Shown here piece after piece: positions 1 to 9,918 of a stretch of 64,000 nt of DNA. Within the stretch, counting starts at the first letter, position 1; each line of letters opens with the position of its first letter. The notes beneath the pieces were generated by a model. The model did no database searches and was not told the origin of the DNA. It saw only the letters and a program-made list of their open reading frames with translations. The stretch covers positions 2,247,577 through 2,311,576 of the forward strand of contig RPFO01000102.1 of the NCBI GenBank assembly GCA_009746045.1, read 5' to 3'. Source of the stretch: Mesostigma viride. Lineage: Eukaryota; Streptophyta; Mesostigmatophyceae; Mesostigmatales; Mesostigmataceae. The translations under genes were made by a program, and so were the position numbers.

Positions 1-242
1 TTGTTTTATTCTTGTCTCTTTTTGCATTGGCATACATGTATTTTACTTAGCAAGTATCTCAGTTTCTGCACTGACGATGCACTCTAATCTTCTTTTCGCT
101 CAACCTTATTAAGACCTTGCTATGTTCGTTTGCCACCATAGCATACATAACCCCCATTCACCAGCAGCTTCCCCGTTTCCCATTTGTAAATGCATTCCCT
201 GTTTGTTTATATGATCCCAACAAAGTCTCTCTTTTGCAATTG

Positions 243-1546
243 ATGTGTGCAGTGCCTTCGCAGGCTTCTTCAAAGAGGAAGGGCATGACACCAGCGAAAG
301 TTTCCAAGGCCCGGCGCGGATCAACAGAGACCAAGTCCCCATCTGCAACAAAGGATCCAGTCCTGCCATCGCCGCAGCCTCTAGAAGAGAACATTGCCAT
401 CCTTCCACAGCCGCCAACAGCACCTAAGACACGTGCTCAGTGCCCACCACCTTCAGATCTGGGGTTGATGCACTACATCAAGCAGGTGCTCCCTCAGGCC
501 ACCGTGTTGCCTCTTCCAACAGAGGTGACAACGACCACCGTACCGGTTGGCACCATCATAGCTCAAAAATGGTTGCTGAAGGCGCGCAAGCTGCTGAGAT
601 TGGGGGATGAGTTGGTGTGGGATGTAGGCCACATTGCTATGGTCAAGCCACGGAACAAGTCCCCGTGGACGCTTGCGTTTCCTAACGGGGATGAGCCAGA
701 ATCAAGGTATTGCTTTGATCTGAGGAAATTGCACTATGGTGAGGAGGGGTCTGGCGAGCTCTCATGGGTGATGTTGGGCAATGTTACGGTGAACGACCTG
801 CCTGGAAAGGCAGAAGAAACGAACACGAGTCAAGTGCCTTCCCCCCCGGATGTGCCAGCCCCACTGCTACCCTCCCCGGCCGTGCCAGCCCCTCTGGCCC
901 CACTGCCACCCTCCACGGCCGTGCCAGCCCCTCTGGCCCCACTGCCACCCTCCACAGCCGTGCCAGCCCCTCTGGCCCCACTGCCACCCTCCACGGCCGT
1001 GCCAGCCCCTCTGGCCCCACTGCCACCCTCCACGGCCCTGCCAGCCCCTCTGGCCCCACTGCCACCCTCCACGGGAGGACCAGAGTCATCGGTGGAATCC
1101 GTGCTTGCCAACATGATGTTGCAGTTGAAAAAAATGCAAGAGGAGCTCGCTGAGAAGAACGCCATCATCAACAAACAAGCGGAGAGATCTGCACCGACAG
1201 AATCTTGCTCAAGCCTACCAATCCCATGTGTAAGTTCCGCAGCTCCTCAGATATGGACGGAAATGTTACCATCTTTATAATTGTGGATGCCTCTGAGTTA
1301 ATCTATGTTGTTTACTGTCTACATTTGTTATGTATAAACAAGACCTACCATAAATTAGTTTGCATTGCGGTTTTTTTGTGTATTCTTTTTCTGACTACTT
1401 GCGCAACCCAATGGTCCAAACTCTCTGCTGTTTGCGTGCAGGAAAATACCCCGGACAGCGCGGCACAAGCAAAACACTGCGAGCTGCTGTATGGCCAGAA
1501 GGCAGAAGGCATGGCATCAAACCGAGTCCAGCCAGTTTTGGAATAG
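243..1546 (+). CDS. Hypothetical proline-rich protein, probably two coding exons
   Basis: I do not recognise this family. The open frame has an in-frame ATG at 243, but a splice acceptor-like site just after it (ending near 250) means the true start could lie in an exon outside the window. Exon 1 probably runs to 1229, before a GTAAGT donor at 1230. An acceptor ending at 1441 opens exon 2 in the same phase, which stops at TAG 1544-1546. The N-terminal third is basic and low in complexity. A middle block with many Trp, Leu and Val residues (about 540-790) looks folded. A 13-residue Pro/Ala/Leu repeat follows (879-1073), then a short Leu/Lys/Glu stretch that could be a coiled coil. A second donor (1551) and acceptor (about 1736) would give an intron in the 3' UTR. 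The splice sites are read by eye and untested. Confidence 0.4.
879..1073 (+). repeat. 39-bp coding minisatellite, five copies
   Basis: There are five head-to-tail copies of a 39-bp unit, each encoding 13 residues (A-V-P-A-P-L-A-P-L-P-P-S-T). Copies differ by single bases, for example V to L in the last. A partial degenerate copy precedes the array. The unit length is a multiple of three, so copy-number change keeps the frame open. Confidence 0.9.
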
Positions 1547-1948
1547 CTGTAAGTTTTCACGATCAGGGTGCACAGGATTCCATTTTTTTGCACTACAAAG
1601 CATTTGTCTCGTGTACGAGCGCGATTTTTTACTGTCTCGTCATTTTGGACTTGGTGTACATTTGCACATCCTGCAGCCTTTCTGATTCTGGCCCTGCCTT
1701 GCTGCTTTGTCCTTCAATTGTGCTCCTACGTGCAGGAAGACATAGAACGAAACATGCGGACTCTGAACAGTATGGGAGAGGCATGAGAACTCTTCTCGTG
1801 AAGAATTGTGTGAAGATGTACACAAACTTCCCTGATTCCAAGAATGAATCAGTTTTGCCCTTTCAGCAAGACATGACTACGACTGTCAGTTGACAGCATG
1901 TTTGCTGTGGATGATGTATGCAAGCTGTAACATGATATTTATCAATGT

Positions 1949-1954
1949 AATAAA
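1949..1954 (+). other. Possible polyadenylation signal AATAAA
   Basis: An AATAAA hexamer lies about 400 bases after the stop of the hypothetical gene and past its possible 3' UTR intron. No other coding signal is seen from 1551 to 2100. The assignment rests on position only. Confidence 0.35.
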
Positions 1955-2104
1955 TGCACTGATTGTGAGTCATGCCCCTGTTGTAATCATCTTGCATTGT
2001 TGTATTTCTGACGGTCCCTGATAACACCATTTTTTTGTCCCAGAATGGCTGGAGAATTCGCCTGTGCATTTTCTTGATTTTCTTGAGATTCTACTCGTTT
2101 TTTT

Positions 2105-2425
2105 GTACTGAGATTGTCCTGAGATTGTCCTGAGATGTTGTCCTGAGATTGTCCTGAGATTTTCACTACAAAGTCAAAATCTCAAGACCTGAGTTTTTCG
2201 GTTGAAAATCTTGAGATTTTTTTCACCAGAAATCTCAGGACCCGAGCTAGGTGTGCACTTACCAGATTTTGTCAAGACGAAATATCAAGATCAATCTCAG
2301 GACAATCTCAGGAAAACTCAAGATCAATCTCAAGACATTCTCAAGACATTCTCAAGACATTCTCAAGACATCTCAGGATTTCTCAAGATTAAAAAAAAAA
2401 AACTCAGGACAATCTCAAGAAATCT
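2105..2425. repeat. Degenerate foldback of CTCAGGACAAT-type repeats
   Basis: The left part (about 2110-2162) is built from tandem GAGATTGTCCT units. The right part (about 2290-2420) holds their reverse complement, CTCAGGACAAT, mixed with CTCAAGACAT units. The middle also holds complementary CTCAAGA and TCTTGAG words. The single strand could fold into a long imperfect hairpin. No coding content is supported. Confidence 0.6.
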
Positions 2426-2448
2426 CAGTGCGAATTTCCGCCGACTTC

Positions 2449-2773
2449 CTAGTGTGGTAGGGGAACATGGGATGGAATTGATGGTGCAGTAAGCTATCTA
2501 GGTCCTCGTTATATATTAAAAATATAATTACTTACAGCAGAGTGAAATCACTCAAACCAAAGCAAACGCCCAGCTATAAACCTATATACCTCGTTATATA
2601 TACAAGGTTGTGGGCACCGCGGCCCGAATCGCTATGAATGCCATACGCGGTCACGCGCGGAGCCCCCACAGACTTGGGGGTGGTCTCCTTCATCACTACT
2701 TGCCATCTATCCTTGCGTACCATCTGCCTCCATATTACAGACAATTAAACCAGGAGGCTGCCCGGGTGTGAGG
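2449..2773 (-). mobile_element. LINE family A, 3' end fragment
   Basis: Read on the minus strand this matches the 3' ends of the family A copies at 16072-17454, 20280-20630, 23150-23604 and 50133-50520. It carries the segment coding for the last part of ORF2 and the terminal ATTCCATCCCATGTTCCCC-like sequence. A 73-bp insertion (2516-2588) interrupts it. The (CCCAT)n array begins just beyond its truncated end. Confidence 0.75.
2516..2588. mobile_element. 73-bp mini-insertion with 12-bp target duplication (copy 1)
   Basis: A 73-bp sequence interrupts the LINE fragment between two exact copies of CCTCGTTATATA (2504-2515 and 2589-2600). A second 73-bp copy is at 43478-43550, next to a TA-rich run. 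It has no coding capacity. The ends are AT-rich, and a CTTACAG word sits inside. Confidence 0.7.
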
Positions 2774-2794
2774 TCTTAGATAGCTCTAAGCTCC

Positions 2795-5106
2795 ATCCAT
2801 CCCATCCCATCCCATCCCATCCCATCCCATCCCATCCCATCCCATCCCATCCCATCCCATCCCATCCCATCCCATCCCATCCCATCCCATCCCATCCCAT
2901 CCCATCCCATCCCATCCCATCCCATCCCATCCCATCCCATCCCATCCCATCCCATCCCATCCCATCCCATCCCATCCCATCCCATCCCATCCCATCCCAT
3001 CCCATCCCATCCCATCCCATCCCATCCCATCCCATCCCATCCCATCCCATCCCATCCCATCCCATCCCATCCCATCCCATCCCATCCCATCCCATCCCAT
3101 CCCATCCCATCCCATCCCATCCCATCCCATCCCATCCCATCCCATCCCATCCCATCCCATCCCATCCCATCCCATCCCATCCCATCCCATCCCATCCCAT
3201 CCCATCCCATCCCATCCCATCCCATCCCATCCCATCCCATCCCATCCCATCCCATCCCATCCCATCCCATCCCATCCCATCCCATCCCATCCCATCCCAT
3301 CCCATCCCATCCCATCCCATCCCATCCCATCCCATCCCATCCCATCCCATCCCATCCCATCCCATCCCATCCCATCCCATCCCATCCCATCCCATCCCAT
3401 CCCATCCCATCCCATCCCATCCCATCCCATCCCATCCCATCCCATCCCATCCCATCCCATCCCATCCCATCCCATCCCATCCCATCCCATCCCATCCCAT
3501 CCCATCCCATCCCATCCCATCCCATCCCATCCCATCCCATCCCATCCCATCCCATCCCATCCCATCCCATCCCATCCCATCCCATCCCATCCCATCCCAT
3601 CCCATCCCATCCCATCCCATCCCATCCCATCCCATCCCAGATGTCCCATCCCATCCCATCCCATCCCATCCCATCCCATCCCATCCCATCCCATCCCATC
3701 CCATCCCATCCCATCCCATCCCATCCCATCCCATCCCATCCCATCCCATCCCATCCCATCCCATCCCATCCCATCCCATCCCATCCCATCCCATCCCATC
3801 CCATCCCATCCCATCCCATCCCATCCCATCCCATCCCATCCCATGATCCCATCCCATCCCATCCCATCCCATCCCATCCCATCCCATCCCATCCCATCCC
3901 ATCCCATCCCATCCCATCCCATCCCATCCCATCCCATCCCATCCCATCCCATCCCATCCCATCCCATCCCATCCCATCCCATCCCATCCCATCCCATCCC
4001 ATCCCATCCCATCCCATCCCATCCCATCCCATCCCATCCCATCCCATCCCATCCCATCCCATCCCATCCCATCCCATCCCATCCCATCCCATCCCATCCC
4101 ATCCCATCCCATCCCATCCCATCCCATCCCATCCCATCCCATCCCATCCCATCCCATCCCATCCCATCCCATCCCATCCCATCCCATCCCATCCCATCCC
4201 ATCCCATCCCATCCCATCCCATCCCATCCCATCCCATCCCATCCCATCCCATCCCATCCCATCCCATCCCATCCCATCCCATCCCATCCCATCCCATCCC
4301 ATCCCATCCCATCCCATCCCATCCCATCCCATCCCATCCCATCCCATCCCATCCCATCCCATCCCATCCCATCCCATCCCATCCCATCCCATCCCATCCC
4401 ATCCCATCCCATCCCATCCCATCCCATCCCATCCCATCCCATCCCATCCCATCCCATCCCATCCCATCCCATCCCATCCCATCCCATCCCATCCCATCCC
4501 ATCCCATCCCATCCCATCCCATCCCATCCCATCCCATCCCATCCCATCCCATCCCATCCCATCCCATCCCATCCCATCCCATCCCATCCCATCCCATCCC
4601 ATCCCATCCCATCCCATCCCATCCCATCCCATCCCATCCCATCCCATCCCATCCCATCCCATCCCATCCCATCCCATCCCATCCCATCCCATCCCATCCC
4701 ATCCCATCCCATCCCATCCCATCCCATCCCATCCCATCCCATCCCATCCCATCCCATCCCATCCCATCCCATCCCATCCCATCCCATCCCATCCCATCCC
4801 ATCCCATCCCATCCCATCCCATCCCATCCCATCCCATCCCATCCCATCCCATCCCATCCCATCCCATCCCATCCCATCCCATCCCATCCCATCCCATCCC
4901 ATCCCATCCCATCCCATCCCATCCCATCCCATCCCATCCCATCCCATCCCATCCCATCCCATCCCATCCCATCCCATCCCATCCCATCCCATCCCATCCC
5001 ATCCCATCCCATCCCATCCCATCCCATCCCATCCCATCCCATCCCATCCCATCCCATCCCATCCCATCCCATCCCATCCCATCCCATCCCATCCCATCCC
5101 ATCCCA
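2795..5106. repeat. (CCCAT)n satellite, about 460 copies
   Basis: About 2.3 kb of nearly perfect CCCAT pentamers. Only two short interruptions are visible, near 3638-3645 (AGATGT) and 3844-3847 (GATC). The reverse strand reads GGATG/GGGAT, so all frames stay open, but the long frames here are repeat artefacts, not genes. Length in the assembly may not equal length in the genome. Confidence 0.97.
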
Positions 5107-7016
5107 CTCTGAACTGTACTCAGAGGGCTTATTCTTATGTTCACGTAACGCTCTTACGTGTTAGTTAATTAATTTAATGAATGTTATCTATTTTTCTTTT
5201 ACTTTTCTTCCATTTTTCTGTTCACGTTTCATTTATGATCTCTTATCAATGTCTTATTATGATTTTATCATTCTTATTAAGGGGACGGTCCCGGCGCGAA
5301 TATTTTGGCGCCGAAAAATTCGCGGTACCCGTCCGTACCGTGAAAAAGTGGTGCACAGGGCGCGCACCCCTACCGGAGCTGGCCATGGCGACGTGCTTTC
5401 AGGCAGAGTAGAAAAAGATAGCTCGCGGAATGCAGAGAAACTGAGTGAATCTTAAAGACGATGAGTAAATGATACTACTTCGTAGCGGAGTTCGCGTTTT
5501 TTGCAGTGTCGATGATTTTATTGATGACCATCGCCACCGGGGTCCAATCTGATGTTTTCGTCGAGAGGAATAAATTAGAATGCACGCTGGCGGCGGTGAT
5601 TGTCAGGTTTTATGGGCTTTACCTAGCGTCAAGGATGCGTATAAATCGTTATTGGTAAAGCTTTAAAAAAATTGCTGGGTTTCGGCAAGATTTCCGTCAT
5701 GATCGGTAAGACACTCTCCAGGCTCGCGGGATGCGCGTCTTATTATTCCATGGAAGGTTGTTCTTTCTTGCGCCGCTGGGCGAAGGACAACTCCGGTAAT
5801 GGTACGATCGTGTGATCAACGTGACCCTATGAGTGTTTCGCTTCCTTTATGGGTTATCAACGCAAGTTTTCGGCTTCTTTCCGTGCAGTTAGCGCCAGGT
5901 ATAATGCCATTCCGTGCTGCGCATCGCCAGATTCCTGGCACCTTTCAGTGGTTTTTATTTACGTTGCATGGCTGGGATGTGTCAAAGCGTGACCGTGGCA
6001 TATCGTCAAGTTGTCAGGGATTTGCTGAGTGGTTTCTTGGTTGCTAACAGCACTCAGTTTTGTGTGAATATTGACGCGGCCTTTCTTAGCAGAGGCTTCA
6101 TTGTGGTTAGAGGCTCACAAGCTTGAGTTTGTTTCTTGGCAAACAAGTGCGCTGGAAAGAAAGGTGGCAGTGGTTTTTCTGAGGGGCATACTGCATGGGT
6201 GGAACTGCGCGTAGGTAGGGGTTATCGTTGTCTTGTTGGCCTTTCTCCCACTAAAATGGGAGAGCCCTAATTCATATGCTAGCAAGGCAAGGTAACCATG
6301 GTAAGAAGCCTTGGCAAGCAGCATGTATGATAATTCTGCTTTCTCTGTGGACTGTCTGTTGTTACCCTTGTTGGGCAATTAGTGGATATGGCTTTCTAGG
6401 GTGTGTTTGAGCTTGGTTTTGGGATGATGCCCACACCATAAACCTGGAATATGCTTTAGAAGTGTTGGCTAGGCATGTAGAGCTACCTGCCTCATTGTTG
6501 TGCACACACGCAACAGGTTGCCCGTGTCGAGGTAAGGCAAGGGCACATGACGTGCCCAGCCACCTCCTTGTACATTGTGGTCGAATTGGGCATGGTCAGG
6601 AGCCTTTTGGATGGCATAGGAAGTGTTAGTGTGCCTTAGTACTCACTAATACCTTCCTTAGCGTCTGCACAGGTGGCCAACTGCCAAAATTAATAACTGC
6701 TACAGCTGAGCTCAGAATGCCACCAAACTTTGACAGTGCCTTCTATGGTCATGACAGAATTTGACTTGTGCTTTTCAGGCCTAATTGATGTGTTATGAGT
6801 GTGTATGGGGACGCCCCGCCTAAAAAAGCGTATTTTTGGCCCAAAAATTAATAACTCAAAGAGATGTGCTGATTTTGTTGATCCAATTAGGTAGAGATAA
6901 TGTCCCATGACATTTTTATATGGGTTGTGCTTTTTTCATGCAACTGGTTCTCCCACTGTTCTGGGCAAGATGTGCCCCGGACAGCGTTTTTTTCTATTTT
7001 TAGCTCATAGCCGGTG
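5107..7016. other. No gene recognised; contains a diverged shared block
   Basis: There are only short open frames without recognisable motifs. The stretch around 5440-5640 resembles 52030-52230 inside a hAT element: both have GACGATGAGT and, further on, a piece readable as R-N-x-x-E then A-A-V-x-x-R-F-x-G. It may be an old transposon remnant. The copia element begins at the right edge. Confidence 0.5.
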
Positions 7017-7021
7017 TATGG

Positions 7022-7505
7022 AGTTAGTCTCCATGCTTTGCTGTAGACTAAGTCTCAAAGGCATTGTGAATACAACGTATGAATAAGCCTTGTAAACCTA
7101 CGTTGGTATGTGAATATAAATACCACGTGGGCTATGCAGATAGGAATGCTAGTCGAGTCGCATACGTTTCCCTAGATAGGTACTTTGGGTACTGGGGTAC
7201 GTGACAGATGTCAGTACCCAGTATACGTAGTGTCCTGTCATTGGACGGTACTAGAGTATCCTAGATAGGGACCGTACTGCAGCGTGCATTGATCTGTGAT
7301 CACACGATGCAGTGACTAGACTGCTACCTGTCATCGTGCGGCCTCGGGCCAACGGTCTGCACCCAACGGTCACTGGCGGCGCAGCCAGTGAGAGGAACGT
7401 TGATAAAGGGTAAACCTATTTTCTAATGAACCAAGCAATTCATTGCTCTCAGCACACAGTGTTCTCAAGCAATATACCACGTCGTTCATTTCTCATTTCC
7501 TAACT
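7022..7505 (+). repeat. 5' LTR of the copia element
   Basis: 484 bp, matching the 3' LTR except for one extra G (GGGG against GGG after GGGTACT). It contains a TATAAAT box-like word near 7115, expected for an LTR promoter. It begins AGTTAG and ends CTAACT. No standard initiator-Met primer-binding site is seen just after it. Confidence 0.92.
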
Positions 7506-8554
7506 TGAATTTTATAAACGCTCTTCAGCAACATCAAACTCAACAACGGTTCAAACCGGCACTGGAAAAAAAAAAAAAAAAGAAAAGAAAAAAAAAAAAG
7601 AGAAAAAGAAACTATATCTTGGGGACGACGATGATGATCAGCGTCGTCCGCCAGACAACAGGGCATCGGCTGATGTCGGTGCGCCTGCATGCAATAACAA
7701 CAAAACAAAAAGAAGACAAAGAAAAAGAAAACAAAAGAACAACCATGACAATACTGGCCAGGTGGAGGGTCCGGCTGCCGCGAGGCAGTCCGAACAACCC
7801 CCCTCCCCTGTGCGCCAGCCGGTGGCGGAGCCGGTTCCCCTACGGGGCACCGACCAACCCTCTTCCCCGGCGGCTGCGACAGCAGCACCCACTGCTGGAG
7901 CAGCCATGGCGGCGGCAATGCGGCAGGAAAACAACCCCCCAGGAGGCACCGGCCCCGCGCCGGCCCCTGGGGCTTCCAGCGTAAGCAAGTCCGTTGCTTT
8001 CTTTCCTCATGCATGCTCTGATATAATGCTCAAGAGCGGTGGCTATCTTTTCAACATATCATAACCAAACAGAAAGCTATCGCTGCAGCATGAGGAGCAT
8101 AGAAACGCTCCAGCTGTTATGTGATAAAAGCACTCCTGGCCTATCCCCATCGCCGGCGGTGGGCGGCCTGGGCTGGACGGCATATGCAAACGAGACAAGT
8201 ATCTCCGTCCACCCCAACGTGACTTATCTGAATGAATGTCATGTCTTTTGAACGCAGATCTCCCCATTTTATTTGGGATGAGTGTAAGGGTATTGTTGCT
8301 TTCTTGGCAGCACAGCCTCTACCCTCTAGGGAGACTGTTGATCCTCTCTATGTCAGGGCTGAGGGCCCTTAATCAAACCCACTGCTGTCAATCTCCCTAG
8401 ACATGGAGCTTGCCCAGCCGCCGCACATAATCAATAACGCATGCAGTAGTGGCAGAAGCCATTACCAAACGCATGTACTTGCGGGTAAAGATATGGCTGG
8501 TGCTAACGCTCAAGCAGCACCGGGAGGCAATAACAAGAAACACTAACAGATCAC
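7506..8554 (+). other. Copia leader and eroded Gag N-terminal region
   Basis: After an A-rich stretch (7567-7612) come several overlapping frames of basic and Pro/Ala-rich sequence with no recognisable capsid domain. GTAAGC near 7981 and an ACGCAG near 8256 could be splice sites. A full-length Gag cannot be traced, so this part is degraded, spliced or very divergent. Confidence 0.45.
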
Positions 8555-8850
8555 AAACAAACAAATGAAACTGTTACCAAACCATGGTTGGTGTTGAGGC
8601 AGCACAGATGCTGTCCTCTCATTACAAGCAAACAAATGAAACTGTTACCAAACCATGGTTGGTGTTGAGGCAGCACAGATGCTGTCCTCTCACTGCAAAC
8701 AAACAAACGAAACTGTTACCAAACCACATGGTTGGTGTTGAGGCAGCACAGCTTCTGTCCTCTCATTACAAGCAAACAAACGAAAATGCTACCAAACCAT
8801 GGTGGGTTTTGAGGCAGCAAAGATACTGTCCTCTCAATCAATACAATGAA
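8555..8850 (+). repeat. About 71-bp tandem repeat, four copies
   Basis: Four copies of a unit of about 71 bp, with anchor words at about 8565, 8636, 8707 and 8780. Each contains ACCAAACCA, a GGTGTTGAGGCAGCA-like segment and CTGTCCTCTCA. Copies diverge slightly, the last most. It lies in the Gag region of the copia element. Confidence 0.85.
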
Positions 8851-8873
8851 CAAACAAGAAAAGCTGCGATTAA

Positions 8874-9551
<678 letters not shown>

Positions 9552-9918
9552 GTTCTCTCACCTTGCTTACTCTGAGGATGATGATCTCATTACCATTGGG
9601 GATGGCAGCCAGGGCATAATTGATTTTGAGGCAGCAACCTTACTGTCCTCCCAACACCCTGTACTGGAACCTTACATAAAAGCACTAACCCCTACTGTTG
9701 ACAACTCCATAGATATCAAGGAGCTTGCTCATCAGCTGCTGCCTAGCCATGGGTCATGAAACAGTGGCTGAGGAACTGGCCAGACGGCTGGGGGGTAGTA
9801 GCATGGGAAAACCACTCAGGAATGCAGTAAAACTGGCTAGACAACACTGTCAAGAATGTCAGTTCAACAGCCCCAAACCTCAAAAATGGCATACTGCAAC
9901 TCCTTCCACCACTAGGGC
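9552..9918 (+). pseudogene. Copia integrase zinc-binding (HHCC) region, frameshifted
   Basis: Two overlapping frames encode parts of an integrase N-terminal domain. One ends with an Ala-His-Gln-Leu-Leu segment before a stop near 9757. The other carries Gly-His-Glu-Thr followed about 30 residues later by His-Cys-x2-Cys (HCQECQ) and stops just before the main pol frame. The pattern fits the His-His-Cys-Cys zinc site that precedes the catalytic core. At least two frame changes separate Gag, this domain and the ATG at 9919, so either the copy is damaged or frameshifting is used. Confidence 0.6.

Noticed and set aside
2745-5144. Very long open frames of Met-Gly-Trp-Asp or Ile-Pro-Ser-His repeats on both strands
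   Set aside because: They are translations of the pentamer array; every frame is open because the unit contains no stop.
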